Source of the DNA: Phymatolithon calcareum
Lineage: Eukaryota; Rhodophyta; Florideophyceae; Hapalidiales
Reading direction: 5' to 3'
Length of the DNA: 64,000 nucleotides
Assembly: GCA_977006965.1 (NCBI GenBank)
Contig: OZ345354.1
Coordinates: forward strand, 3,100,001 to 3,164,000
The stretch's first letter is position 1, and each line of letters opens with the position of its first letter. Below are positions 20,438-30,968 of the stretch, piece after piece. Both the position numbers and the translations under genes were made by a program. Under the pieces are notes generated by a model that was given only the letters and a program-made list of their open reading frames with translations, ran no database searches and was not told the origin of the DNA.

Positions 20438-22860
20438 CGAAACTTGAAGTCGATAGGTAGGACGCCATTTCCGCTCTCGAGTTGTGCAATGTATATCCCT
20501 TTCGCGCTGTGCGTTTTCGTTCGGTACTGTAGAACCCTCGCGACGAAGTCTTCATTTAATACATACAGCTTCCACCTCCTTTTAAGAGGTTCGTCCAGTT
20601 TGCACTGATGCCGCCATACTTCCAAGACTTTCGATATATTTTGTCGTCATCGCTTCGGCTCGCGGGGTGCCATTGTCTGCAGTTACTAGTTGCTGTGGTG
20701 TTCACTCTGAAAATAAGACAGACGAGCATGTTGCATTGCAAGTTAAACGGCAATGGATGTATCCCATTTGCACACTGATCTTGTTTTGGGCTGTTTTTTC
20801 TCTCAAATGATCATAGAAGTGGAGTTAAGTAGTTACGCAAGGTTGAAGGGCTCAGGCGCACCTCAAGATCCGTTTCCGTTGATAGTACCCTGCGTCTCGG
20901 GGCTCACAATTTTCCATTAATTGTCAATTGGCCTGGGTTGCGTCTTCTCAGAGCACTTCCACTTTTGCCTTAGATCTCGCTTCCTTCGTGATCCCTCTAT
21001 TCCTTTACGGCCAAACCACTTGAATCTAGCACCTGAAAGCGCTCCTGCATTTGTACATCTTTTGCCCAGCCGTTTTCCATTTAAGGCATGGAATTCCAAG
21101 TGTAGTGTATTGGTTCCCCAGTGGAATTTGGCTCGAAGAGCACATTGGCGCAGTCTTTGCAAATTTAGTACTCCAAAAGAGATCTAAGGGTCCTCGGCGG
21201 CGCTTTGTGCTTCATGTACGTTATTTTCTTCCAATTGAGGTCTAAAACTTCGCATGTTAATAGCCGTTTCACTTTCGCAGTCTCTCCGGTTTAGACACCG
21301 GTCGTCAAACTGGAAAAGTAATCTTTCTTGGCAACAAGTATCGTGCGCTCAAAACTGTTTAAGATCACGTTCCCTACTCTTTTACCCATGGGATATCACG
21401 TGCAGTCGTTCCCAAGGAATGCGTTCGCAGCTTCGCCATGCGCCCCAACATACAGGTCTTAAAGGTGCCAAATTGACAAGTACCTGGCGTTCTAAAGTTG
21501 TAATCCTCGTATGCACCCGTAAGGATGTTCTCCAGTTCAATTATCTTCTGGCTGTATGGGACGGACGAAGGCAATAGTCGCTGAACCGCACGCGAAACTT
21601 CTTGGACAATGTTCACCAAGTCCTCGACGTTACGCACAGGTACACATGCCTGGTTTCTCTCCGTGTGTGACAGCTCGTCTCTCATATTGTGACATCCTTG
21701 GACTTTTAACGAAATTCCACATGTCTGAAGCACTCGAAAACAAAATTGTTTTTGTTCCCCAAGCTTAGCGCTAATAGTTTCGCCATCGCCACCACGGGTA
21801 CCATCCTCGTTGAGTTTTCCAGGAATGGTTCTTACTGTACCGAGCTGATCAGCTCTTACCCAACTTAAGTGAACGGCAATGGGGATAAGCATTTCCACTC
21901 AGCTGCAAGGCCGTAATCTTTCTTCCTGTGGCGACGGTGAGAAGCCTAACTTCCTCTATATGAATAACTCTGGACGCGTCCAAGTGGAGGAATCCTTCCA
22001 ATCTGGCTGTATCTTCCTCCGTCAATTCTGATGAGTCTTCCGTAGGCTCACACCTCTCTGAGACCTGCCGTTGCCTTGCAATCGAGGCATTCGTCCGCCG
22101 GCTCTATTCCAGAGCTCCTTCGTCGTTTTACAATCCGCGCATCCCCTTTATCATGCATTAGAGGTTGGGTTGACACAACGACCCAAAAAGAAAATCCCTC
22201 GGTCGTCCACATAGAAGTTGGGCCTCGGATTTCAGTTGCTTTTCATTATTCAACGGCTTCTCTATCAGTCCCAAGCCTATATCTTTGCTAAGAGCGATTT
22301 ATAGGAAAATTTTCCGTTCCTCTCTTCCCACCTCGGCAATCTTACCGATGAGTTTCACATTTTGATCCATCGGCGGTGCATTCGTCTCCTCGAAACGGTT
22401 GGTGATCTGTATCTGACACGCCCTAAACAACTGTCCGGGAACGGTTGTAGGGCCCATCCATGGAGCGCTCCCCGCGCGCCCGGCCAAAAGAACATGACGT
22501 CGAACTTGTATATCGTTCTTTTATGGCCCGTCCAGGTCGCACATTTCTCTCACTTTTCTATCTTTTCGAATTTTCGACTCAGCTGATTCAAAGTTTGCCG
22601 TATTTACTAATACAGTCAATACTTGATAACTGGTTGTGCAATGTGGAAAGGACTGATATCCAGATACCAAGGAAACTCTGGATTCGAATTTGAACGATAG
22701 CTCAAATGTTACATGTGTACGGCCGAGAGCCGGAAATGCAGGCAACATGGCTGACATATGCCCCATGTCCGGCAATTTGGCGGCCATATGCGCCTTGTTG
22801 AAGGATATTTTGGGTGCTCGACCCAAAAACCAGTCTCAGAAATTGAGGTACATTGTCCGG
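20438..22860 (-). repeat. dispersed repeat R2, copy A (unrecognised protein remnants)
   Basis: Shares its whole length with 32,232-35,045. Minus-strand remnants: 22,826-22,521 (KLPDMGHMSA, VTFELSFKFESRVSLVSGY), 21,898-21,374 (174 codons, VHLSWVRADQLGTVRTIPG to LGTTARDIPWVKE) and 21,162-20,917 (LGKRCTNAGALSGARFKWFG, then RKGIEGSRRKRDLR). These fit one large protein broken by stops and frameshifts. Conserved CTN and RFKWFGRKGIEGS blocks suggest a nucleic-acid or metal-binding C-terminus, but I recognise no family. No terminal repeats were found. Confidence 0.6.
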
Positions 22861-22869
22861 GGAAGCACA

Positions 22870-23495
22870 ATACGGAAAAGAAAGGTTCGTGGCAAGTGGA
22901 AAGGTACAGAACGCGGAAGACATTCATTTCCAATCATTTCGATTCACTTCCTCTACCATTCGTTTTGTGTACCTTTCCCCCTGCCACGCAGCATTGTTGC
23001 CCCGACATTAGTATGATCGCGCAGACCAGAGCTAGCACTGTGGGTCTGTCTGGGAGAGGCAACATTATGATAAATCTTGGATATTCCACGAAATCAAGCT
23101 TCCGCGCTCGACGGCGACGAAACAGTTTTTTGGTGGTTGGTGAGTCACTTCGGGATATTTGATGATTTTATTTTGAGAGCCACTAAAGCACTTGGTGGTC
23201 GGTCACTTGGTAGTGGGTACGTCACCAAGAAACTCTTTCATTACGCTTCCGCGCTCGAGAACGGAAGCGTGATTTCGTGAAAAATCCAAGATTTATCATT
23301 ATGTTGCCCCTCCCAGACAGACCAGCAGTGCTAGCTCTGGTCTGCGCGATCATACTAATGTCGGGGCAACCATGCTGCGTGGCAGGGGGAAAGGTACACA
23401 AAACGAATGGTAGAGGAAGTGAATGGAAATGATTGGAAATGATGTCTTCCGCGTTCTGTACCTTTCCACTTGCCACGAACCTTTCTTTTCCGTAT
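22870..23495. repeat. inverted repeat, arms about 240 bp, spacer about 145 bp
   Basis: The left arm begins ATACGGAAAAGAAAGGTTCG at 22,870, and its reverse complement ends at 23,495. The arms run to about 23,110 and from about 23,255. They carry the same words (CTTCCTCTACCATTCGTTTT, TGTCGGGGCAACAATGCTGC with small differences) and an inner CAGACCAG...CTGGTCTG hairpin. The spacer contains GGGATATTTGATGATTTTAT, the LINE-tail complement also seen at 15,050 and 58,475. It lies immediately upstream of the EF-hand gene at 23,786. Confidence 0.85.
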
Positions 23496-23785
23496 TCTTG
23501 GAAGAAAAAACGAATCGTGGCGACGCCTAATGTAGCTGTACTATATACAGGGTAACCATAGCGCGTAAAATGATCGAAAAGGGCGCACGAACCGTGCCTT
23601 AGAACGTTGGCATACAGCATCACCGTCACAGAATTGATTTCGCAAACGCCAGGAGCCAGACTCCCGACAACATGGTATTCTTCAACTTGCTTATTTAGAG
23701 CACCTATGCTCTAAAATGAAACGAGCAACAGACCTCAGCCTCCAAGACGCCGGTCCGAACAACTTCAACTGCTTCCGGTTTCATC

Positions 23786-24889
23786 ATGTCTGAATTTCAG
23801 GTTCCTGCTTGGCCAGGTCCATCAAGCGTGCCTGTACGTCCAGATATGCTGTTTACGGAGGAGAGATTTCTAGATCCAACCGCGATACCGAGGATCAGTC
23901 CAGGTCACTCCACGCATCAACTAGAGACTCACACTGTCCAATCTTTACCATGGGCACAGGATTGGGCTTCATTGTCACCATACTCCAGAGCACAAGACAT
24001 GGCCACATCCGAGTATGTGACAGAGCAATGGCTGCGCACGCAGCAGTCCTTCGGCTTGTCACAGGTGCAACCAACAGCCCGAAGCATCGAAAATCGTGCT
24101 TTCGATCCCAATCCCGGTTCTCGCCAAACCATTTCGAATGTCTACCTTCAGCATGGATTCCACCCAATGAGCCCGAACCGGGATGTAGTGCCGCTAACGC
24201 CGACAGACGTGGACCACCAGTGTCCCATACAGCCAGCTGGAGAAAGAGAGCCACAACTCCCGAACACATTTCTGCTCCCTGCGCAAGTGTTACACTCGCC
24301 GTACCAACACCCAATCTTTGGCATTATATTTGTCCCGACTGTAGTGTCTTTTCCTTCGGAGGCTCAGGAAGCTGGACACTCTCCGACCACCTATCCAAGT
24401 CACGATGATTCGATTCCTCAGCAATGTCCGTCACTTAGGTACGAGGAATATTCGTCTGCTAGTCTCTTCCCGGTAGACTATCCGAATATTACATCGCAAT
24501 CTGATTTGTGTGTTTTGAACGCGGATGCACCGATCCTTCACCGTTCCCAAAACACTGAAGACATCGAACCAGGGGAGTTGTACAGTGGTCTGGGTGGACC
24601 TTCTTTAATTGTTAACGACCTTGCTTCTGAAAGCAACGCTCGACTTGTGTTCCAACGCGCTGATAGTTCAAACACCGGATATTTGACATTTTCACAGTTT
24701 CAAGGCGCACTCCGTTGGCTCCACGTCCCCGTTGGATTTCATCCCGATCTCGCTTTGGATGAGTTTGTTAAGTTGGATAAGGACAATGACTCTCTAATTC
24801 GAGAGAAAGAGTTCGTGAATGGATATGTACGAGACAGATTTTCGTCCTCCACTCATCGGAACCCCAATATGTGTACTGCCCGTCGCTAA
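23786..24889 (+). CDS. EF-hand protein, intact dispersed copy (367 aa)
   Basis: Uninterrupted frame from MSEFQVPAWPGPSSVPVRPD. The long N-terminal region is rich in P, S, Q and T and probably disordered. The C-terminus has two EF-hand loops: DSSNTGYLTFSQ (degenerate; A/S at position 3 and Q at 12) and DKDNDSLIREKE (D1, D3, D5, I8 and E12, a good calcium-binding loop with S instead of G at 6). No membrane segment or signal peptide is evident. The start is set by homology with the other copies, all beginning MS.FQVP. Shared sequence starts at about 23,693, in the TATA-like TGCTTATTTAGAGC. It sits in repeat sequence and recurs four times here, so it behaves as part of a mobile unit. Function unknown; calcium sensing is inferred from the loop. 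Confidence 0.85.
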   Translation: MSEFQVPAWPGPSSVPVRPDMLFTEERFLDPTAIPRISPGHSTHQLETHTVQSLPWAQDWASLSPYSRAQDMATSEYVTEQWLRTQQSFGLSQVQPTARSIENRAFDPNPGSRQTISNVYLQHGFHPMSPNRDVVPLTPTDVDHQCPIQPAGEREPQLPNTFLLPAQVLHSPYQHPIFGIIFVPTVVSFPSEAQEAGHSPTTYPSHDDSIPQQCPSLRYEEYSSASLFPVDYPNITSQSDLCVLNADAPILHRSQNTEDIEPGELYSGLGGPSLIVNDLASESNARLVFQRADSSNTGYLTFSQFQGALRWLHVPVGFHPDLALDEFVKLDKDNDSLIREKEFVNGYVRDRFSSSTHRNPNMCTARR

Positions 24890-25521
24890 GGCTTGCCGTC
24901 GTGTCTCTGCATCTGGCACACGCAAGAGCGCCTATCCTCTTCTAGTTTAAGATATGCATCTGCATTTGTATTTCGTCCAGAGCTCTCGTCTATTGTTAGT
25001 AAAAGGAATACGTTTCCATTTCATGATGATGATTGGGAGTGACTGGGCCGTTTGGCCAGTTACGTAAACAGACTTTACGGCAATTCCAAACTCGACACAA
25101 CGGGCATAGTAAATTCATCACAAAAAATCGTTTGTAGTTGCCAATCTGAGACCGTAACGCTCATCTTCAATATAAAAAGAAACGGCTAAGGAGCACTGCA
25201 CAATGCAGATTTGCCATCGATGAGCATCCCTTCAATATGAGATGTCTACTTCGTAGACCTGCCGAGAATGCCATCTGTACCGTGTCGCGTTAAAAAGCGT
25301 TGCTTTCAAGAACATCTTCCAAGAAATCAAGGTAGCGTGATACCTTTAGGGTGGAAAACTTGGCCATACGAAAGAAAGACATCATTGTGCAGCTGTCAAG
25401 TTCAACCTACTCGGTGACAATGGGAAACCAGTATGTTGACGAAATGGTATGTTTCTCAACGTTGCACGAAACTCTAGAACAGCGGCGCCTGCCAAATTTG
25501 CAATATATGCTGCCAGGATGA
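24890..25521 (+). repeat. inverted-repeat segment downstream of the EF-hand gene (unit 2)
   Basis: Matches the sequence downstream of the arm copies (51,904-52,521) and the left terminal inverted repeat of the 38,950-43,932 element. Includes CACAAAAAATCGTTTGTAGT, CTTGGCCATACGAAAGAAAG and the AAATTTGCAATATATGCTGC end. No gene. Confidence 0.8.
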
Positions 25522-25527
25522 ACCGGG

Positions 25528-26427
25528 TGTAGCGCAAGGCTCACTAGAACTCGACGCCACAATGAACAGAAGGAGAGAAAAATTGCGGGAGAGAGAAAAC
25601 AGTGAGTGACTGAAGTGAGGAAAGAAAGAGAGAGAGAGAGAAGGAGAAACCGAGAAACGAAGAGAGGGAAAAGGGGAGTGCGCCGCCCTGATGAGGCGTG
25701 AGATGAATGGTGAGGAAAGCAAAAAGAGGGAAGGATGCGAACCGTTGAGCGATGCCGGCAACGTTGGATGATGGCGACCTTGAATGGGCCGTCAACTTCG
25801 GATAGTGTACCGAAGCGGAACAACGCAGGTATTCATCGTGTTCAGAGAAGTGGCACCACACCGGATTTTGCGGCGAAACGCTTTCAGTGCGAGAAAATAC
25901 GGGTGGAATCGACATCGTCTTTTAAGGCGGCGACCTTGGAAGGGTCGTAGATCTTGAGGCGAACGCGCGAAAAGAAAAGGGACGGTCCATCGCTGGATTC
26001 CCGCCGGACCGGCTTGCATGGCGAAGAAGAAACGATCAGAAAGAGATGGAAAGTCTCCGACTTCGCGTGGTAGAAGAAACTCACAAGCGTGATGCTTGTA
26101 GGATCCAGGCAATCGAGTCGAAATCCAGAAACATCCACCTTCCTTACTCAGGGGAAGGGACAAACTATCTTATGTACCTTCTTCAAAAGGGAAAAACGCA
26201 AATTCTACATGCGCATGGGACACGTTCCCCGTGTGGCCCAGCGGATCACCTAGAGAAGGAAACTAGAGCCGCGCGTCTCTGAGTCGGCGTTTCATGTGGA
26301 TCGCGATCAAAGTTTAGTGGCGTGCAGTTGCGAAAAAAATGCGCTTACTGCATTCCATACAGATCTGCCTTCATGTCGCGTCCTGGAATAGCATTGCAAC
26401 GGAAAAGAAAAATGCAGTGGGTGCGAC
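25528..26427 (+). mobile_element. X insert, 900 bp, flanked by ACCGGG
   Basis: Bounded by ACCGGG at 25,522-25,527 and 26,428-26,433. The left terminal inverted repeat near 39,690 has the uninterrupted site (AAACCGGGATGGGAAC), proving an insertion with a 6-bp target duplication. It starts TGTAGCGC and ends GTGGGTGCGAC; no clear terminal inverted repeats. It carries a purine tract (25,560-25,680) and a conserved but frame-broken stretch (GEEETIRKRWKVSDFAW). Copies lie at 16.6-17.4 kb and 52.5-59.5 kb. Class unknown. Confidence 0.75.
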
Positions 26428-26559
26428 ACCGGGATGGGAATTTTGTCGACGAATGTACCAAACTGTGGTTGTGTACTCCATGCTTTCCGTGCTCACCGCA
26501 CATTTGTCCGCAAGCTGTCAGAGTGTCCACTCGTGAACGTGAACACCGAAGAAGTGAAA

Positions 26560-27130
26560 AACATCCTCGAAATTTCGAATTAGACATCTGCCGAAAATCG
26601 TGTAGCCCCTGGCACTGAATCATTGTTCTCACCGTCATCCATGCCAATTTTGGCAAGGGGGCTTACATAAATGAGCAAAGCAGCAACAACTGTCTCTTCG
26701 AAGACGTTCCCATTCACAACTGGTTCCACTTTTCGGTTGAACAGTGCAAACACACCGTTAAAATGGCAATAAAGCACTTTTAGTGCCCTGCATCTCAATG
26801 CGTATAGGCTCTTCAACAATTTCGACGAGCTTCAGTATGTATTCCTTGAACGTTGCTCTAGAGGATCTAACATCATGCTTCGAAAAGCTTCGAACTTCTG
26901 GATCACGAACAAATTGAATGGGGAGCAAATTCAGCGCAATGAGTCTCATGCAGCCGTTCATGGATTTTTCTTGTTCAATTAGTTTCAGCATAACGAAATT
27001 GTTCGTGCTCGGAGCAGTCCCAGAGCGAATCTTTGTTTGCAGCGTCGTCTTAAATACCTCCAAGAGATGCTGCTCATCATCGTCGGCAATACACGATTTC
27101 AAGTGATTATTAGGACATATGAACCTTTGC
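26560..27130 (-). pseudogene. hAT-family transposase relic, copy ii
   Basis: Minus strand. 27,102-26,758 reads MKSCIADDDEQHLLEVFKTT to QGTKSALLPF, then stops, because about 27 bp encoding the first-aspartate DAWT block are deleted compared with copies i and iii. A second frame, 26,819-26,580, continues FNGVFALFNRKVEPVVNGNV to NNDSVPGATRFSADV. The SCIADDDEQHL start corresponds to the end of a BED-type zinc finger. Follows inverted-repeat sequence at about 26,522, exactly as copy iii does at 59,586. Confidence 0.78.
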
Positions 27131-27245
27131 CTTTCTCAGATGCAATTTCACCTTCTCCAGCACATTTACCTCCATTTGGATGCTGATGAATGGTAAAATC
27201 AACATTCCGGCTTGAAGCAGAACCGGCATGACGCAACACGTCATG

Positions 27246-27695
27246 CATCACTGTCTAGCAGGAGCGGTAGCGCTCGGCCACAACAGCCGTTATCCCCGAT
27301 CCGCTCAGCGCCTCGGTCTGGAATCACCAACATGCCTTGTCCCTTGTGTTTACGACAGACTTTGCATACCCTGAGTTTCGAAGATCATCTTCCATCGCGG
27401 AGATTCCCTTTCCCTATTTTTCTGTCAACTTGAGTAGTAGTATGATTTGTTTTGTTCCCACGTTTCCTCGTTTTTCAATTTCATTGCATTCATGGCAATT
27501 GCCGAGCGGTAATTACCCTAGCCTAGATTCCGACCGACGCCGCTAATGCAGAGCTGTCCTTCAGCAGCTGGATCTGAGATGGCTCAAAAATAAAAGCTTG
27601 GGTGCATCTTCCCATGCGGGAAGGGGGTAACCATTCTGGTGCCCAATTTGGCGCTGGCGAGACGTGCGCGGACGCGAGCCCAGGCGGGAGTACGA
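27246..27695. mobile_element. about 450-bp insertion in block R copy ii
   Basis: Copies i and iii run directly from GACGCAACAC.TCACGTT to CGAACCTTCTGCATC or CGAACCTTCTACATC. In this copy the join is interrupted by about 450 bp that start near CATGCATCACTGTCTAGCAG and end near CGGGAGTACGAACAA. A GCTCAAAAATAAAAGC stretch lies at about 27,581. No terminal repeats or frames allow a class to be named. Confidence 0.55.
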
Positions 27696-27854
27696 ACAAC
27701 CTTCTACATCAGGCGTTCAGAAGTTCATCAATTTCTTGCGACTTTGGCTGTCGGCCTCTAGAGCTCATAGCCGCGACTTCGATTTAGGAAAAGGTTTCGA
27801 TTGATTTTTGCAGCAAATTAGTACTGCACATGACCCTCGACGAAAAGGCCTCCG

Positions 27855-28212
27855 TGTTGTGAAATCACACAAGCAAGCAGACCAAGTTGGGTGCTTATGA
27901 TGCTGCCGAGCAGCAGCATGTATTTTGTGTGATGTTCTCTCACAACTATGGAGTCCTTCTGTTTCGTGTCTATTGTTGAAGTTTGTCCTGGTCTCCTAAT
28001 ACTGCTGTTATGCGTCGTGGAACCATATGGGGATTACACGGAACTATTCATGTTCCCCAATTTAGTAATTACGTGTACCATCCTTGCGCGAATCCTGAAC
28101 GCTCAGGGTGTAGCAAGTGGGTATAAAAGCCGACACTAGGTCGGACCAAGATAAAATGGTAGCCAAGTATCTGATTGTATCTTTACGGTGTTATATCCCC
28201 TTCTTTGCAGCA
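27855..28212 (+). mobile_element. solo LTR (358 bp)
   Basis: Begins TGTTGTGAAATCACAC and ends CTTCTTTGCAGCA, i.e. TG...CA, with flanking 5-bp CTCCG (27,850-27,854) and CTCGG (28,213-28,217). The two other copies of this block have the empty site AAAGCTCTCGGCCCTTCG or AAAGGTCTCGGCCCTTCA, confirming a clean insertion of one LTR. A TATAAAAG box lies at 28,122-28,129, so U3 and R can be placed and the LTR reads plus. Formed by LTR-LTR recombination of a full element; its family differs from copia-C. Confidence 0.85.
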
Positions 28213-28217
28213 CTCGG

Positions 28218-29260
28218 CCCTTCGTGTACTGTTCCTGCTTGTTTGGCTAATAATGATGATGCGACTAGGGAATAACATTTAAGAGTAAAATTTGCCAGAG
28301 TTCTGGGTGGAGCTCGTGCCATGAGATGTCACTAGACTCTAGTTATAGTGACTAGAGTGCACAAAAGCGCGGCTTCGCGAGTCAGCAGGCACAATGATGC
28401 CTCGATATTACAAAACGTCGCTAGCACGGTGCGCCGATACGCATGAGCGACTAGAGTCACTAGTTTTAGTGATTAGAGTGCGCAAAAGCGTGGCTTCACG
28501 AGTCAGCAGGCACAACGATTCCTCGATATTACAAAAAATCTCGAGTACGGTGCGTCACTATGCATGGAAACTACGAAATTTGAAATTTAGAAAATTACAA
28601 TGCAATCTGATTGCAATTATTTTTTTCTGGCACTTAAATGGGTATCATGCTTGATCCTGAGTTGGGCCGAAATAGAGGCAAGTCGATACCTCTCTAACTT
28701 ATCTACTTTATCGTCGAGTTTGTTACTTGATTTTTGGTCTAACTTTTGCTGTTCGAATTTTTTTCAACTTGTTTTTTCACTGTGGGAGAAGAAAGTCCTA
28801 TCATAACGAAAATAATGAACAAGGAGGTGTCCTGAAATGACTGGAGACACTTTCCAGTACAACTGGATTTGCGAGAATTCCAAAAACGTATACTGCCAGG
28901 CGGCCAATTAAGGCCTTATTGAGGAAGGACCTACCCTATGCCTTTCAAATTCTGTTTTGAACTTGGTTTAAGATCGACAGGGGGCGGGACTTGGTATACT
29001 GTTCTTGAAAAGCGGATCCGATTAGGCGAGGTCACTAGCGAAATACGCACCAATGGCTGTACTATGTGAGCCTGTGTTAGGAGCAAGCGCTTCCAATCTC
29101 GCCCGTACTCCGTTTTTCCTTTACATCGTCGCCTTTTGGAAGGTTCTACATTTGTTAGCTGGAGCGCCGGCCCAGAGTACCTACAGGGTTCTAGCAATTC
29201 GTCACATTCCATGATTACTGAGACCGTGACCACGGGGGACGAGCACGCCCACAAATACAT
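28218..29260 (-). repeat. non-coding part of block R, copy ii
   Basis: Matches 60,490-61,330. Contains reiterated CACTAGACTCTAGTT/GTGACTAGAGTGC and AGTCAGCAGGCACAA words (about 28,328 and 28,454). Short conserved plus-strand frames (LALKWV.CLILSWAE) also occur in the other copy, but both are short and drifting. The part from about 28,930 leads into the C-terminal end of the tyrosine recombinase. Confidence 0.55.
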
Positions 29261-29265
29261 CCCCC

Positions 29266-30021
29266 TCACCGCAGAGTGCCAAGCACCCATAAACCCTGGG
29301 AAAATCTCTCGGCCACTTTCACCACCTCGGTTGTTAGCTGCGGAATCCCAGCAGCTCTCAGAAGACGTTTCTGCGTCTGACTAGAGTCCTTCCCCGTTCG
29401 CGCGTCTTTAAACAACGGGAACTCTGACTGATCTCCTGCCACTAGATCACCGGAGAGCATGTATTGTATCGCTTTCGCCGCTACCAGGTAGCTGTCGGAC
29501 TCGTCCAGTATAAACCCCTTACTTATACCACTCTCACTAGCTTGATACAACTCCGTTGGCTTAATCAGTAATTTTAGTCTGACGCCTAGAACTAGGCCAT
29601 TGACGTCTCGCCCGATATACACGTACTGGCACTCTCAGTGCTTATCTCTCTCTGCATACCAGTCCTACCGTGATTCGCCCTTTCCACTGATGAGATCAAC
29701 GCTGCGGAGGACTCCCTGACTCTGAGTTAACCAGAGCGCCCAGAAGACCCGATGCTGATCACTACCTCGTAGATCGAGCAGTGCACGCCTGCCCGTAGGT
29801 GATATTGTAAAATCGGCCTGCGGACTTTCGCCTTGCTTGGGCTCATTTTCCGTAAGGCCTGGACCATAACCTGTATATATCCGATACTCGTACCTCTCAG
29901 AGAGAGCCGGGGACGTTGGACGGGCAAGATTGCATAATGAGAGTCCGCCAACGATACGCACAACTCCCCATAATGGGCGTTGTTCCTCTCTTTGCCATTT
30001 TTCCGGGAGGAAAAACACCAC
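29266..30021 (-). pseudogene. tyrosine recombinase of a DIRS-like element, copy ii
   Basis: Minus strand, one frame with two stops. The first stretch (30,021-29,665) ends LLDLRGSDQHRVFWALWLTQ SQGVLRSVDLISGKGESR; the second (29,622-29,266) reads MYIGRDVNGLVLGVRLKLLI KPTELYQ to SEFPLFKDARTG. Between them TAG and TGA interrupt DWYAERDKH. GVLRSVDL holds the expected catalytic arginine, and V.LGVRLKLLIKPT...PLF matches the core of eukaryotic tyrosine-recombinase retroelements and cryptons. The C-terminal HxxR and Tyr motifs are not found, so the end is lost. Family assignment is by motif pattern. Confidence 0.65.
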
Positions 30022-30770
30022 GAAAGTGGCGAAGGCCGATAGGATCTCTACCTGAGAATTCGAAGTTGCAGCGCTCGGTCGCTGTCACGTGTAGGTAGAC
30101 TCCAAAAGCGTGTTTATCCGTATCAAAGGTTAAGCAGAATTTCCTCCAAAACTTTATATGAGACTCGCTCATACGCACGCTTACGGGAGCATAGGACCCA
30201 TCCGCCGCGGCCTGGACAAAGTATTAGAAACGACTTAACATATCTTGGCTTTACCGAGGGTCCGATGCAAGACGTAGTGCGATATGTCTTTCCGATGACG
30301 TTTGCATCGGAGCAGAATCCTCTCTAGTTGATTGAGCAAATAGCACTCTCATTGTCTTTACGATCACGATACGGCTGTCTTTTGGTAGCAGACTTTTCTT
30401 ATACCGCACATGAAAAATCACCGTACAGCTCAGGATCTCAAGCGGCAATATAGATACCAGGCCGTTTTACAACGCATCACGTACCTCAATTGTGCAGAAC
30501 CCCCATAAGCTGTGCCGCAGAACGATCAATCCCCATCGCTTGCTGCCCATCTTCGAGGAGATGTGAGTGTCATTCGTGCCCTTGCAGCGGTAGATGCAAA
30601 AATGGGCAATATCAGATGGTCAACGAGTCACACTACTTCCATTATCCCGCAAGAACAAATTGCTAATGACTTAGTTATCCTTCTCCGCGCGCAGAAATAT
30701 GCGTAGGCCTCTATACGATGAGATATAATAGAAGTTTCCATTTTCAATAAACATTTGTGAGAAACTGATG
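30022..30770 (-). repeat. block R copy ii, region between recombinase and RT
   Basis: Aligns with 62,110-63,240 but lacks about 350 bp that in the other copy encode an RT thumb-like segment (deletion at about 30,293). Only short broken frames remain. Homology with the other copy ends at about 30,770, after CCATTTTCAATAAACATTTG. Confidence 0.6.
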
Positions 30771-30968
30771 CACTTGTGCCAGATTTTTGATGTCTGTTCG
30801 TGGAATAGGCTTACGAGCCCAAGTTGAAACTTCACGGATCCTTGTGCGGTATCTTCCCACTACTTCATCCGTCGGTCGATATACGATTTCTTCGCGTCCA
30901 CAACGTCGAAGTTGGCTCTGATTGAGCTGAATGTAGAACTGAATGGTCTAGACGCCTCGGGCATCTCG

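Noticed and set aside
25407-26163. Long minus-strand frames rich in S, F and L across X
   Set aside because: They are the complement of the purine tract and shift frame among copies; low-complexity artefacts.
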